The notes under the pieces are model-generated. The model saw only the letters and a program-made list of their open reading frames with translations. It was not told the DNA's origin and did not search any database. From Calothrix sp. NIES-4105 (GTDB taxonomy: Bacteria > Cyanobacteriota > Cyanobacteriia > Cyanobacteriales > Nostocaceae), in contig NZ_AP018290.1 in NCBI RefSeq assembly GCF_002368415.1, positions 1,243,470 through 1,307,469 of the forward strand: 64,000 bases of DNA, written 5' to 3'. The position numbers and the translations under genes were made by a program. This document shows, piece after piece, positions 27,660-37,908 of the stretch. Each line of letters starts with the position of its first letter. Position 1 is the stretch's first letter.

Positions 27660-27864
27660 GGAGAGAGGTAGCAATGTGGTTTATTTACCCGAAAATAGCT
27701 GTAAATTATTAGTTCGTAGCGTCCATAGCACTTGGCGCCAGCAAACTCCCAAAACCAAAGCTCTCTTGTTGATGGCGCCACGGAAACAGCATCCATTTGG
27801 CGTTGGTGCGTGGCGCCTGAAGATTCTAATCAACGATGATAAATTGTTGATGGCGCCACACACC
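27660..27864. other. Gap with four clustered GGCGCC sites
   Basis: GGCGCC occurs at about 27735, 27774, 27810 and 27852, and the 16-mer TTGTTGATGGCGCCAC occurs twice (about 27766 and 27844). An open frame runs through but has no recognisable protein. Looks like a non-coding repeat cluster downstream of ruvB. Confidence 0.45.
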
Positions 27865-29010
27865 CTACAGTAGGGACAATTGTTCGGAGGAGTTTTGTTT
27901 GAACCCCATGTGTTTATATGCTGCTTGTGTGGCAGTTCTTCCGCGCGGGGTTCGGCTCAAGTAACCAATTTGCATGAGATACGGTTCATATACTTCTTCT
28001 ATTGTTTGAGTATCTTCGCCAGTTGCTGCAGCTATTGTTTCTAGTCCGACTGGACCGCCGTTAAATTGTTCAATTATTACACTTAACATTTTGCGGTCTG
28101 TCCAATCTAAACCACATGGATCCACTTGAAATAGTTCTAAAGCTTCGGCTGCGACGGTTCTATTAATTTCACCACATTTTTTTACTTCTGCATAATCACG
28201 CACACGCCTTAGTAATCTATTTGCTATACGTGGTGTTCCGCGCGCACGACGAGCTACTTCTTCAGCACCTTCAATATTTATGGAAGTATTTAGTAATTGA
28301 GCGCTACGAATCACAATTTTGCTGAGTTCGTCTGGTTCATAAAAGCGCAGTTTTTGCACTAAACCAAATCTATCGCGAAGCGGTGAGGTTAATGCTCCAA
28401 CTCGTGTTGTGGCGCCAACTAAAGTAAATTTTACTAAGGGTATACTGCGAGTCCTGGCACTTGTACCTTTACCAACAGTGACATCAAGACGATAATCTTC
28501 CATCGCTGGGTATAAAATTTCTTCAGCCATTCGTGATAAACGGTGAATTTCATCGATAAATAATACATCCCCAGGTTTTAAAGTAACTAATAACCCAGCG
28601 ATATCGCGCGGACGCTCAAGAGCGGGTGCTGAAGTGATTTTACAACCAACACCCATCTCTGATGCGAGTATCATTGCCATCGTAGTTTTACCAAGTCCAG
28701 GCGGGCCATATAGCAATAAATGGTCAAGAACCTCACCCCGCGATTTTGCGGCTTTCATTGCTATATCTAATACGTCTTTTAAATCTTTTTGACCAATATA
28801 GTCTTCAAAGCGATGCGGACGAATGCTATCCTCTTGTTTACCTTGTTCGTCAACTTTTGCTTCGGGTTGCAAAAGAGGATTCTCTTGCGGCGCCTCTTGC
28901 GGTGTCTGTTTTGGTGCTTGTTTAGGTGTTTTCTTAGCCCCCCTTGGACGTTTTGGTTGTTCACCATCGTCAGGGTTCTGTGACTGTTGCCTTGAGGAGA
29001 TGATAGCCAT
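27865..29010 (-). CDS. ruvB: Holliday junction branch-migration helicase RuvB
   Basis: 381 residues. Walker [12 protein letters not shown], Walker B FIDEIHRL, sensor [18 protein letters not shown], and the C-terminal winged helix ([16 protein letters not shown]). Hexameric motor that with RuvA moves Holliday junctions in recombinational repair. An N-terminal basic/proline/glutamine extension of about 60 residues ([17 protein letters not shown]) precedes the AAA+ core, longer than the enterobacterial form but common in cyanobacteria. ruvA is not adjacent. Divergent from hisF. Confidence 0.97.
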   Translation of the reverse strand: MAIISSRQQSQNPDDGEQPKRPRGAKKTPKQAPKQTPQEAPQENPLLQPEAKVDEQGKQEDSIRPHRFEDYIGQKDLKDVLDIAMKAAKSRGEVLDHLLLYGPPGLGKTTMAMILASEMGVGCKITSAPALERPRDIAGLLVTLKPGDVLFIDEIHRLSRMAEEILYPAMEDYRLDVTVGKGTSARTRSIPLVKFTLVGATTRVGALTSPLRDRFGLVQKLRFYEPDELSKIVIRSAQLLNTSINIEGAEEVARRARGTPRIANRLLRRVRDYAEVKKCGEINRTVAAEALELFQVDPCGLDWTDRKMLSVIIEQFNGGPVGLETIAAATGEDTQTIEEVYEPYLMQIGYLSRTPRGRTATQAAYKHMGFKQNSSEQLSLL

Positions 29011-29146
29011 AGTTGGGTTGGTAGTTAGTAACTTGATGGTTGGGAGTGAGAATCGGATATAATTTTTTCTTCTGCGCGCGCTCGTAAATTTAAAATTTAT
29101 TTAAAATTTTAAGTCTGGGCATTACTAAGGAGTGTAAATAATTCTC

Positions 29147-29923
29147 ATGCTAGCTAAAAGGATTTTACCGTGTCTGGATGTCAAAGCGGGACGGGTTGTA
29201 AAAGGAGTTAACTTTGTCAACCTCAAAGATGCGGGCGACCCAGTGGAACTAGCGAAGGTTTATAACGAGGCAGGCGCCGATGAGTTAGTATTTCTTGATA
29301 TTACAGCCACTCATGAAGATAGAGGCACAATTATTGATGTTGTTTACCGAACTGCAGAGCAAGTATTTATACCCCTGACTGTCGGTGGTGGTATACAATC
29401 CTTAGAAAATGTTAAAAATTTGTTACGAGCTGGGGCAGATAAGGTTAGTATTAATTCTGCAGCAGTGCGCGACCCTGATTTTATCAACCGCGCTTCAGAC
29501 CGTTTTGGCAATCAGTGTATAGTCGTTGCTATTGATGCCCGAAGGAGGCAAAATTCAGAAAATCCAGGTTGGGATGTTTATGTGAGGGGTGGTAGAGAAA
29601 ATACAGGTATTGATGCTCTCACTTGGGCACAAGAACTTGAAAAACGTGGCGCCGGAGAACTATTAGTTACAAGTATGGATGCCGATGGTACCCAAGCTGG
29701 TTACGACTTAGAACTTACACGCGCTATCGCTTCTAGAGTCCAAATTCCTGTTGTTGCCTCTGGTGGCGCCGGAACTTGTGAACATATTCACCAAGCGCTA
29801 ACCGAGGGTAAAGCCGAAGCTGCTTTATTAGCATCGCTGTTACATTACGGACAATTAACTGTGAGCCAAATCAAAAATTATCTCAACGACAATAAAGTTC
29901 CCATCCGAATGTATTGCCACTAA
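29147..29923 (+). CDS. hisF: Imidazole glycerol phosphate synthase cyclase subunit HisF
   Basis: 258 residues, TIM barrel. Signatures [15 protein letters not shown], the catalytic D11 region (CLDVK), TVGGGIQS and [12 protein letters not shown] phosphate-binding loops. HisF closes the imidazole ring using ammonia from HisH in histidine biosynthesis. hisH is not nearby, as usual for cyanobacteria with dispersed his genes. Confidence 0.97.
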   Translation: MLAKRILPCLDVKAGRVVKGVNFVNLKDAGDPVELAKVYNEAGADELVFLDITATHEDRGTIIDVVYRTAEQVFIPLTVGGGIQSLENVKNLLRAGADKVSINSAAVRDPDFINRASDRFGNQCIVVAIDARRRQNSENPGWDVYVRGGRENTGIDALTWAQELEKRGAGELLVTSMDADGTQAGYDLELTRAIASRVQIPVVASGGAGTCEHIHQALTEGKAEAALLASLLHYGQLTVSQIKNYLNDNKVPIRMYCH

Positions 29924-29938
29924 ATATTTGGCCTAAAA

Positions 29939-29962
29939 TCTAACCACTATAACGTGGTTAGA
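29939..29962 (+). terminator. Hairpin downstream of hisF
   Basis: TCTAACCAC / GTGGTTAGA forms a 9-bp perfect stem with a 6-nt loop, 16 nt after the hisF stop. No U-tract, so weak as an intrinsic terminator, but well placed. Confidence 0.5.
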
Positions 29963-30021
29963 CACACTTATCCAAATTAGTGTTAAGCTTGATGAAGAAG
30001 AAATAACTTTTATTAAGAAAA

Positions 30022-30210
30022 ATGTTGATACCTATATTAGTTTTTGATGTAGCACTGGTTGCCTGGTCGCTACACCTGATGGAAAAAGCAGTAGAACACA
30101 AAGAATTTTCACTAATGTTAGCCGGAACATTAGTAGCGATGGCAGCAGCAGGAATGCTCGTTGTCTATTTCTTGATGGGTCACTGTATGAGCTATCTTTT
30201 ACAGCTGTAA
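30022..30210 (+). CDS. Small two-helix membrane protein
   Basis: 62 residues with two membrane segments (MLIPILVFDVALVAWSL, LAGTLVAMAAAGMLVVYFL). Short but strongly hydrophobic with a charged loop (MEKAVEHKE), typical of conserved cyanobacterial small membrane proteins. No function assigned. Same strand as hisF, 98 bp downstream, after a hairpin. Confidence 0.62.
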   Translation: MLIPILVFDVALVAWSLHLMEKAVEHKEFSLMLAGTLVAMAAAGMLVVYFLMGHCMSYLLQL

Positions 30211-30348
30211 AGGTGTAAATATTATTTCAGTTATTTCAGTGCTATTAATAATTCTCATTAAAGACATAACTCATCAATATAACTGAGATTTTAAGTCACG
30301 CTTGTATTGACATAGCTAATTTTTAATATATAATAATGAGACGGTTGC

Positions 30349-30421
30349 GGGGTTATAGCTCAGTTGGTAGAGCACTACAATGGCATTGTAGGGGCCAGCG
30401 GTTCGAATCCGCTTAACTCCA
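30349..30421 (+). tRNA. tRNA-Ala (anticodon GGC)
   Basis: Seven-bp acceptor stem GGGGTTA/TAACTCC (one G-T), D-loop AGCTCAGTTGGTAGAGC, anticodon stem CTACA/TGTAG with loop ATGGCAT (anticodon GGC), T-arm CAGCGGTTCGAATCCGCT. Discriminator A; CCA is not encoded. Reads GCC/GCU codons. Confidence 0.96.
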
Positions 30422-30508
30422 CTATTATTTTATAAAGATTATAGGTTATATAAGCTATACTTTACTATCAAAATCCTCTTTAACCTCTTAAAAAGGCTAA
30501 GTATAGTC

Positions 30509-30952
30509 ATGTATATTTTTACATCAGGTAGATTAGCTGTTGCAATTGCCATGCCTTTAACAATAGTTGGATGGTTTTTTTCGGCACTTACTCTTGCAGA
30601 TACTAACTTTAGTTTAAATCAATTGTTAACATCGACTCAAACCTCTCCAGAGTCAGAAAAACTAATAAATCAAATATCTAGCAATTTGCGTAATAGTAAA
30701 ATCAAGCCAGAGCAAGTTCAATGCACGGGAACCAAGTTGACGGGGCGCCACAGCTTACTCTCTGGCGCCGTAGCTCCTTTTGATTGCCGTTTTTCCAAAA
30801 AGGTAGTTCTCAAAATTAACGCGCAAAACTTTGTGATATTGCCCAGTGGTAGAGTTACACCTCTTGAGAATGCTAAAAACCTCGATTTAATGCCAAAGCC
30901 AATTGCTTTGTCTTATAAAATAACATCTTGGAATTGGGATCAAGTGCCTTAA
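30509..30952 (+). CDS. Hypothetical protein with N-terminal membrane/signal segment
   Basis: 147 residues. Residues 8-32 are hydrophobic (LAVAIAMPLTIVGWFFSAL), likely a signal peptide or anchor. The rest has two cysteines (VQCTGTKL, FDCRFSK), spaced as if forming a disulfide. Cyanobacterium-specific; no function recognised. Confidence 0.65.
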   Translation: MYIFTSGRLAVAIAMPLTIVGWFFSALTLADTNFSLNQLLTSTQTSPESEKLINQISSNLRNSKIKPEQVQCTGTKLTGRHSLLSGAVAPFDCRFSKKVVLKINAQNFVILPSGRVTPLENAKNLDLMPKPIALSYKITSWNWDQVP

Positions 30953-30975
30953 GCAAAACCTAATTACAGCCCACA

Positions 30976-31749
30976 TTAATTGTTGCAACAATTATTAATA
31001 GGAAGCGGGGCAGCTTTCTCTAAATTTACTTGTTGTAACAATTGATTCCAAGCTATTGAGACATCTTTTGGTTTTTGACCGCGCATGTTTACAGCTATTG
31101 TAGTTAAGGTATCAAACCATATACCATTTTTAGCATATGCGTTTGCTTGTTCAACTGGAGTTTTGGCGCCTGCAAGTTGATTTTTTAGTTGTGTCGATAT
31201 GGCAACTCTTTGGATAGTGCCTTGAACTTCTCCTGGTTTATCTTCCAAAGTTTCAAAATCACACGAAAGTGAGAGTGACCAGCTATAAGTTTTACCAATT
31301 TGCAAGGGTGGTATTTGTTTAGGGATGGTGAAACTAATTATCCCCTTTGGAATTTCTGATTTTAATGTAGTTTTATAAATCTCTTTACCTGGCTTTTCCA
31401 ACACAAACGTGACAGCATCTTTTTTCGTTAACTTCCTAGGTAATACGAACCAAAATTGAGGTCTTTCAGCAACTGTTTGCCCCCATAAATAACTACCTTC
31501 TTTATCCAATATTTTAGGTACTAACGCTATTGGCTCACAACCTCTTCCGCCTCCACCTGCTCCCCTTTGTGTCGGTTCACCACTAGTTGGTGGTGGTGGT
31601 GGTGGCTCATATTTTATTGATGCTAATTTTAAATTGGAGTCTTGAGTTAGTACTTTTTTTGGAATAGCGTTAGAAAAAGCGCAACTTGTAGACACTGTTA
31701 CAAGTGTAAAAAATATTATGCTTTGAGTGTAAAATTTTAATGTAATCAT
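30976..31749 (-). CDS. DUF928-family exported protein
   Basis: 257 residues. A signal/lipoprotein-like N-terminus (FFTLVTVSTSCAFS, with a possible lipobox cysteine), a proline-rich linker (YEPPPPPPTSGEPTQRG), and a DUF928 domain (GSYLWGQTVAERPQFWFVLP, TYSWSLSLSC). DUF928 genes often neighbour CHAT-domain genes in cyanobacteria, and here a CHAT-CHASE2 gene lies two genes upstream. Function unknown; likely periplasmic. Confidence 0.85.
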   Translation of the reverse strand: MITLKFYTQSIIFFTLVTVSTSCAFSNAIPKKVLTQDSNLKLASIKYEPPPPPPTSGEPTQRGAGGGGRGCEPIALVPKILDKEGSYLWGQTVAERPQFWFVLPRKLTKKDAVTFVLEKPGKEIYKTTLKSEIPKGIISFTIPKQIPPLQIGKTYSWSLSLSCDFETLEDKPGEVQGTIQRVAISTQLKNQLAGAKTPVEQANAYAKNGIWFDTLTTIAVNMRGQKPKDVSIAWNQLLQQVNLEKAAPLPINNCCNN

Positions 31750-31802
31750 AAGTAATTAAACACGATTCTGTTTCATATCTTAGTACGGTTTAGTCAAAGT
31801 TT

Positions 31803-32978
31803 TTATGCAGTTGCTTTAACACAGGCGCCTGCCATCAGAAAAGCTAAAGCACCAATAAATGCTTCAGGGATAAGTGGAATAACAGCTAACTGAGGAAATA
31901 TAACCGATAGTAAACTTCCCCCTAAAGCTGCACCCGCAAAATATGTTCCCACTCCTAAACCTGCTCGTTGCGGTGTAAAGAGCGATAGTGCGAAGGGAAC
32001 TGCACCATTCATAATTAAACTAAATGTACCAACAGTTAGTAAAAGCAATATAAAATTGGCGCCGAAAAACAGCATTAATAAAAGTGATGCCGAAATAACA
32101 CAGCTTCCCCAAACCATAGCTTGACGGTTGCCTATCTTACTTGCAAATGCACCTGCTGGTAAAGCCGCAAACGCAAGTGCAAGACTAACAATAAACATCA
32201 TTCCATCGACGTTATTTGTACCTAACGCAATTTTGAGCAATTTTCCTAAAACATCAATTAATAAACGTGAACCCCAAGCAACTCCAAAACCAGTTCCTAA
32301 TATTAAAAATAGTACAGATAATGGTTCGGATATGCTTCTTTCTACAGGTTCAGCAACACGTTCTTCAGGAGGATTAACATATCGCAACATCAAAGCGGCA
32401 CCCAGTAAAACAAAAGAACCAGTAGCAAAACTAAAAACGGCGCCTAAGCTGAGGATAAAATTAGTACTGATAGGTCGAAAAGCAGAAATAATACCAGAAG
32501 CTAGAGTTAATAAACTTCCTGCCAGCGGCAAATCATGTTTTGATGCATATTTTCCTAATAACGCAGTTGCAGGACTACGAAAAATAGCCATTGCGAATGA
32601 CCAACCGACAACAACAAACAAAAAAATCCAGCGTGTAGCTTCAGACAAAGGTAAAAGTGCAACAACTGCCGGTATGATAATAAATAAAGCCGACGAAAGA
32701 ATTACACCAGCAGAAACAAAATAAAAACGACTAACAAACCAGCGCTTGGCATTATCAGAAAGACCACCCATTAAAGGTTCTAATCCTACAGCAATTAGAT
32801 TTTCAACAATCAACACTCCAACAGCAAAGTCCTTGTTAAAACCAATTGTTACCAACAGTTGCGGTATATACAGATTATAAATCACCCAACACAAAGTAAT
32901 TGCACCCTGCATTCCAGCTAAGGCGCCCACCTGTAACCACATTACTTGCTTCGGTTTTATTTCTATCGTCCTTGTCAT
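31803..32978 (-). CDS. MFS transporter
   Basis: 391 residues with eleven to twelve membrane helices. Loop motif GGLSDNAKRWFVSRFYF between helices 2 and 3 is the MFS motif A variant, similar to SLC45/GPH-like sugar carriers. Substrate not predictable. The gene is located between DUF928 and the CHAT-CHASE2 gene on the same strand, separated by 53 and 150 bp; it may or may not belong to that module. Confidence 0.85.
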   Translation of the reverse strand: MTRTIEIKPKQVMWLQVGALAGMQGAITLCWVIYNLYIPQLLVTIGFNKDFAVGVLIVENLIAVGLEPLMGGLSDNAKRWFVSRFYFVSAGVILSSALFIIIPAVVALLPLSEATRWIFLFVVVGWSFAMAIFRSPATALLGKYASKHDLPLAGSLLTLASGIISAFRPISTNFILSLGAVFSFATGSFVLLGAALMLRYVNPPEERVAEPVERSISEPLSVLFLILGTGFGVAWGSRLLIDVLGKLLKIALGTNNVDGMMFIVSLALAFAALPAGAFASKIGNRQAMVWGSCVISASLLLMLFFGANFILLLLTVGTFSLIMNGAVPFALSLFTPQRAGLGVGTYFAGAALGGSLLSVIFPQLAVIPLIPEAFIGALAFLMAGACVKATA

Positions 32979-33128
32979 GTGCCTACACCTGATTTCTGTA
33001 GTCTATCTCAAAGCTGCCCATACTTATCTAATCTCTTAGCGGATGGAAAAGAAAAATTATGCAAGCTGCCTCGTAGCACAAGCGTCCCGCCTGTAATAAT
33101 ACAAAACGCAATAAAAGCGGCACTATAA

Positions 33129-35459
33129 TTACTCTTTGTTGCTTAATAATATAAAAACAACGGCGCCATTAGTTATCACAAAACTTAATAACGGCGCCAC
33201 TAAAGGAACCCAACCACTCAAACATAGTATTATCCAGCACATACTAATTATTGTGATTACTGTAATAAACACAACAACACCCATAATTAATATTTTGCGG
33301 AATCTCCAAGCAATAAATCCACCAAGTATTGACCAGCAAGCAATCCAGATAATTTCCTGCCATGTTGACCAAACCCATAGCAATGGTCTGTTATTTAAAA
33401 CTGTACTAAGTATTTGACTTAGCATGTGTGCATGAACTAACACACCGGGTATTTTATCTGAAGACCCTGAACCGTAAGGAGTTGCCCAGTAATCGCCAGA
33501 GCTAGGGTCTGCTATTCCAATTAAGATGATACGATTTTTGATAATTTGCGGATTTACTTTGTCGCTAAAAATATCTTTGAGCGTGACTCTTTGCGCTATC
33601 ATTCTTGGGTCAGTTATCGCACGATAGTTGATTAGTACTTGACCGGGTGATGCGTCTACGGTTTGATATCCAGATGTACGCGCGTTTATTGATGGAAATA
33701 TAGTTTTACCTAGTTTTAAGTTTCCATTTCGTGTAAACTCTGTTTTAATATTATATTTGGCATATAGATATTGAATTGCCAGTCTTGTACTAAATGCATA
33801 TGGTGCGTTACAACGAGAAGTTGTATCTGGTGTCATGAATAATAAATGGCGCCGAACCGTACCGTCATAATCCTGAACAAAATCGCTAAATCCTAACCGT
33901 GAAGCAGGAATATCCGGTGATGGTAAAGTACCATGTGGGTCGTCTTTAGCATCGGGACGCTTACAAATACCTATCAAATCTGAAGATTTTAATGTAGATG
34001 CTAATTCCGGTTTAAGACTTGGATAATCACGGTAAATATCCAAACCAATTATTCCGCTGTTATGTTTTTTAAGGTAAATTAGTAGTCTATTTAGTGTACT
34101 ATCAGATAACGAACCAAAACGAGGCTCGTTAGGCTGTACTTGAATATCTTCAGATGTAACGGTAACAACTAATATTCTATCATCAGGTGGTTCAGGAGTT
34201 CGCGACCGCATTAATAAATCAAATGCCCACAAATCTACAGCAGATAACAACCCAAAAAATCTAATTCCCGTAATCAACAGCGTACTTGCTAGACTACATA
34301 TCAGAATTTTCTGTAACGCGCGACGTGATGGTAATAATTGAATTGAATTTTGTTTTCCACACAACTCTAACCAAGTAAAAGGTATTTCAGCAGGGTTTTG
34401 ACAAATTACAGGTAACCAAGTTGCACAAGGAAATTGTGTTTCTAACCCTTGTAACTTCTCTCTTGCTTCACGAACAGCAATATAAAGAGACTTTCCTTCT
34501 TTAAAAGCAGCGAGAAAATGCTTGAGAAATTCTTGGGCTACTTGATCAGGCACAGGTTCGCGCATTACAATTACTTGGGGTAAATGTAAATCTGCTAAAT
34601 TAACAGCTAACCCTAAACCATCACACGAGTTAAAAATGGCTAATTTTAAACCGTTAGATATTGCTTTTCTCAAACCATACTTTAATTGTTCAATTGTAAG
34701 AGATTCTGTAGAGTTAATTTGAATGTGTCCTGTAGTACCGCGCGCTTGACTCGAACTATGTCCTGCGAAAAATAAAATATCCCATTCCAACTGCCAAAGT
34801 TTTTCGTTTAGCTCTTGCGACGTTGGTTCTGTTAAAAAGGTAATTTCTGATTCTGGTATTTTTTCAACTAGTATATTTTGGTCTTGAGTAACATTAATAC
34901 CAGTACTATCTCCCAAAATACTGAGAATTTTTACCTTCTTTTTGGCGCCTGGTTTATCTATTTTAAACGGACGTGCATATTCAGGGGGACTTAGAGCAAT
35001 TTCAGCAAGCGGGTAATCAGACAGAAAATCCCATAAACACCAAGGTAACGTTAAAATTGTAGATGGCGCCACAATAACTAAACAGATTTCTTCAGATGGT
35101 GTTAAGTGTGTTCGTAGTTTGCGCTCGATACTTAGAAAAGAACCAGCAGATAACCAGCGATTAAATTGAACTTGTACATCCCGACATAGTTCTTGAAACT
35201 CCGCATGAGAAATATGGGCAATATCCTCATCATCTTCATCAATTTCAAAATCAATGTTTGGATGGCGGCGAAAGTTGGCGTAAAATGATTTATACAATAA
35301 TTGCCAACGTTGATAAAGAGTATCAAGATTTGGAGTTGGGGGTAAACTCCCCACAAATTGCATACTTGTTCTGTCTGAGTCCCAAAATTGTGCTGTTACA
35401 GTCGGGAACCCTTGTACTAAGTCTCCTTGTCCCAAATTTAAAACAATAAGTCTATTCAT
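33129..35459 (-). CDS. CHAT-CHASE2 membrane protein
   Basis: 776 residues. Residues about 110-370 are a CHAT (caspase-HetF-related protease) domain with His-Cys dyad H234 (FFAGHSSSQ) and C279 (IFNSCDGLG). A membrane helix near 385-405 is followed by a CHASE2 sensor (WAFDLLMRSRTPEPPDDRI ... ILIGIADPSSGDYWATPYG) and two to three C-terminal helices. So an extracytoplasmic sensor is coupled to a cytoplasmic protease-like domain. It lies 3' of DUF1822 and the sigma factor in one strand-wise block, with 42 bp to DUF1822, so co-transcription is likely. Both catalytic residues are intact. Target is unknown. Confidence 0.9.
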   Translation of the reverse strand: MNRLIVLNLGQGDLVQGFPTVTAQFWDSDRTSMQFVGSLPPTPNLDTLYQRWQLLYKSFYANFRRHPNIDFEIDEDDEDIAHISHAEFQELCRDVQVQFNRWLSAGSFLSIERKLRTHLTPSEEICLVIVAPSTILTLPWCLWDFLSDYPLAEIALSPPEYARPFKIDKPGAKKKVKILSILGDSTGINVTQDQNILVEKIPESEITFLTEPTSQELNEKLWQLEWDILFFAGHSSSQARGTTGHIQINSTESLTIEQLKYGLRKAISNGLKLAIFNSCDGLGLAVNLADLHLPQVIVMREPVPDQVAQEFLKHFLAAFKEGKSLYIAVREAREKLQGLETQFPCATWLPVICQNPAEIPFTWLELCGKQNSIQLLPSRRALQKILICSLASTLLITGIRFFGLLSAVDLWAFDLLMRSRTPEPPDDRILVVTVTSEDIQVQPNEPRFGSLSDSTLNRLLIYLKKHNSGIIGLDIYRDYPSLKPELASTLKSSDLIGICKRPDAKDDPHGTLPSPDIPASRLGFSDFVQDYDGTVRRHLLFMTPDTTSRCNAPYAFSTRLAIQYLYAKYNIKTEFTRNGNLKLGKTIFPSINARTSGYQTVDASPGQVLINYRAITDPRMIAQRVTLKDIFSDKVNPQIIKNRIILIGIADPSSGDYWATPYGSGSSDKIPGVLVHAHMLSQILSTVLNNRPLLWVWSTWQEIIWIACWSILGGFIAWRFRKILIMGVVVFITVITIISMCWIILCLSGWVPLVAPLLSFVITNGAVVFILLSNKE

Positions 35460-35501
35460 TCCTCTCTTTCTCTGCGTCCTAATAGTCTCTGTGGTAAAAA
35501 A

Positions 35502-36623
35502 TCAAGAAACACAATTCTCCGTTACCACAAAATCCCCAACTTCAACCTGAATACTAAACTCAACACCAACTGGACTTTTAAACCGCTTCAATTGAATTAT
35601 ATTATCTTGATTACGCGATTGAATCGACTGAATAACATCTCCGGAAGCTGATATTAACTTTAAAGTAGTTTCTGGTGGTAAATACTCGTCTTGACTTCTA
35701 GAACGCAATTGAATCCGAATTCCAATTCTACCATCTGGTTCTGCTTCTAATCCCAATACCAAAAAAGCTTCCTCATTTGGTAAATTTAAAGATTTCACTC
35801 TTTTGATAGATGTATCAGTCTCTGTTGCCCTCAATCCAAAACTGGCGCCACTACTTGGTGATAATATACTATCTATAGCTTGCCAGGTATCAGTAAAGGT
35901 ATTTTGTAGCCACTGACTAAGATTTGTTTTAGCAGGTTGTCCAGTACGCAGTTGATATAAACGCTGGCGCCAGTTATCATCTGTTATTAAGCTTGCCCAT
36001 AATGAAAAAGGTATTTCTAATCGAGGTTGGATAATATTAGTGTTAGAACATCTTAATAATAAGTTTTCTGCTTGCGTTGTGGGGACTGGAGAAAAAGTTG
36101 GAACAGTAACACGAGTTGGTTCATCTGGGTTTAGTTGACTAACTACCCATAACACGTTTAAATCTGGAATTAGATATTGAGCATCAAGACTGTATGTTCG
36201 ATCAAAATTGTAAGTAGCTGTTGACTTGATACGTTCATGGGTAGTATATCCCCACACTCGCATCGATAGTTCATCTGGATTAATTTTAACCGCTAAATAG
36301 TAATCTCCTACTAATTGTTCAATATCTACCCATTCTTGGGGTATTGTATATTCTGTTGTGTCTATAGATATTTCTGGTATCAATATTATACGTTTATTTC
36401 TCCAAGTAAACGCGGCGCCGTTAACATGTGCCCAAAAGCTTGGAACTGATGCGCTATCTAATATTACGTCTTCTTCTAAAGTCGGTAAAAAGGTTTGTAA
36501 ACAAATTTGGTTAAGAAATATGTTCCAATGTGAAAAAGTACTTTTATGATGGCGCCATAATTGTTCTACTAAGTTTGGGGAAATTTCTAATTCTATTTGG
36601 GTGGGGTCAGATAGGATAGTCAT
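35502..36623 (-). CDS. DUF1822-family protein
   Basis: About 373 residues. The N-terminus (IELEISPNLVEQLWRHHKSTF), a middle WVDIEQLVGDYYLAVKINPD and a conserved C-terminal YLPPETTLKLISASGDVIQS region match DUF1822, a cyanobacterial family usually encoded with an unusual sigma factor and CHASE2/CHAT proteins. The start at 36623 overlaps the sigma stop as ATGA, so the two genes are translationally coupled. Cytoplasmic. I infer a regulatory or anti-sigma-like role from context only. Confidence 0.85.
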   Translation of the reverse strand: MTILSDPTQIELEISPNLVEQLWRHHKSTFSHWNIFLNQICLQTFLPTLEEDVILDSASVPSFWAHVNGAAFTWRNKRIILIPEISIDTTEYTIPQEWVDIEQLVGDYYLAVKINPDELSMRVWGYTTHERIKSTATYNFDRTYSLDAQYLIPDLNVLWVVSQLNPDEPTRVTVPTFSPVPTTQAENLLLRCSNTNIIQPRLEIPFSLWASLITDDNWRQRLYQLRTGQPAKTNLSQWLQNTFTDTWQAIDSILSPSSGASFGLRATETDTSIKRVKSLNLPNEEAFLVLGLEAEPDGRIGIRIQLRSRSQDEYLPPETTLKLISASGDVIQSIQSRNQDNIIQLKRFKSPVGVEFSIQVEVGDFVVTENCVS

Positions 36624-37804
36624 AATTTTTGAGTGTAGTATGTCTGTAACCATTCTTCGAGAGTTGCGCTGATATATTTAACCACGTCCGAGGTTACGGT
36701 AATATGCAGCGTCTGTTGACTCCAACGAGTTAGGGTTAGCAGTAACGACTCGCGCGCTTTGGATAATTTGCGGGATATAGTGTACTGTTGTACTGCCAGT
36801 TGTTTGGCTATTTGTTGCTGAGTCAGATTTTGTTGGTAATATAGTTGGAGTAGCTCAGTCGCGTTGGTATCAAGTTTTGTTATCGCTTCTTGTAAAACAG
36901 CATTGATTTGATTTTTTTGGTCAACACGTACAACTTGGTCTTCTTGCTGAATTAGTTCTGTTAATAAAGATTGAGAAGTATCTACGAGGTCATCTTGTAA
37001 TTCTCCCTCTTCGTACCCTGGTTTAGGAGCATTAAGAGATTTTACAGAAGGATACAAATATTTACGAACTTTGGCGCCGCAATCAGTTATCCAACGCTCT
37101 ATAGTTTGTTTAGTACATTCAGTACCAGGCGAAGAAAGGGTATGCCGCATTTTATTGTAGTATACTGCCATAGAATCCCATACTTCTGGTTGGGGCGCCT
37201 TACGTTGTCTTAGTTGGGGAGATTTTTGCGGTAAGTAAATATGAACATAGCAATTCCAAGCAAGTACATAACGTTCAATTGTTGAAGTATCATATCCTGC
37301 ACTTTGTAGTGATTCTGTCAAGAGCTTACGGCTAATTTTAAGTAATAAACCCCAATCGGTACATAAATTAGTTTCTCGATTTTGACGTAAATAACTACGA
37401 ATAGTATTTCCAAAAGTAGTGCTAGCATATGCTTTGATACTACCACTAACATCAGGATTACAAGAAGAGAGAATTTTGGGGACTTCAACAATTGCAATTT
37501 GAAAAAAGTCTGGCATCTTTTCTTGAGACTCTTGCAACCTAGGCATTAATTTTTGTATAGTCCAATAACAAGGTTCTTGCAAGTAAGCTGACATATGTCC
37601 TAATGCAAGTTGAGGACTTTTTGATTTTTGTGATTGTTTGTGCCAATATACAGCTAAAAACTCTTCTGATGCTTGATCAGAATTACTTAAACAAGCTTTG
37701 ATACTGCGATGTAGTTTAGCATCGGTTGCCCAACCACTAGACCTGTCATCCGAAAACAGTAAAAAAGTAGAAAACATTTCAATAATACTTTGACGTGGAC
37801 GCAT
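36620..37804 (-). CDS. Sigma-70 family factor of the DUF1822-linked type
   Basis: 394 residues. The C-terminal part has a region 4 helix-turn-helix (LTQQQIAKQLAVQQYTISRK) preceded by ATELLQLYYQ. The N-terminal 300 residues contain a divergent region 2 (YASTTFGNTIRSYLRQNRET) rather than a classical -10 recognition domain. This is a distinct class of cyanobacterial sigma-like protein, larger than ECF factors. It is coupled by ATGA overlap to DUF1822 and then CHAT-CHASE2. The upstream 100 bp contains an inverted repeat, and a CHAT gene lies further upstream on the same strand. Confidence 0.82.
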   Translation of the reverse strand: MRPRQSIIEMFSTFLLFSDDRSSGWATDAKLHRSIKACLSNSDQASEEFLAVYWHKQSQKSKSPQLALGHMSAYLQEPCYWTIQKLMPRLQESQEKMPDFFQIAIVEVPKILSSCNPDVSGSIKAYASTTFGNTIRSYLRQNRETNLCTDWGLLLKISRKLLTESLQSAGYDTSTIERYVLAWNCYVHIYLPQKSPQLRQRKAPQPEVWDSMAVYYNKMRHTLSSPGTECTKQTIERWITDCGAKVRKYLYPSVKSLNAPKPGYEEGELQDDLVDTSQSLLTELIQQEDQVVRVDQKNQINAVLQEAITKLDTNATELLQLYYQQNLTQQQIAKQLAVQQYTISRKLSKARESLLLTLTRWSQQTLHITVTSDVVKYISATLEEWLQTYYTQKL

Positions 37805-37828
37805 AATTATTAAACTCCTAATTCGTAA

Positions 37829-37908
37829 GTGCGTGACGCTATTAGTAAGGTGCGTGACGCTATTAGATTTCTAGCTTCGTTGTAGGATTATTGGTAGCGT
37901 CACGCACC
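37829..37908. repeat. Direct and inverted GTGCGTGACGCTATTAG repeats
   Basis: Two direct 17-bp copies (37829-37845 and 37850-37866) and a facing arm TAGCGTCACGCACC (37895-37908) separate the sigma and the CHAT genes. Could fold into alternative hairpins that affect expression of the sigma gene. Confidence 0.75.

Noticed and set aside
27443-27796. 117-codon leftward frame across the MITE
   Set aside because: Made of repeat sequence; not conserved coding.
32128-32724. 198-codon rightward frame across the MFS gene
   Set aside because: Antisense shadow; the MFS frame has full family content and membrane pattern.
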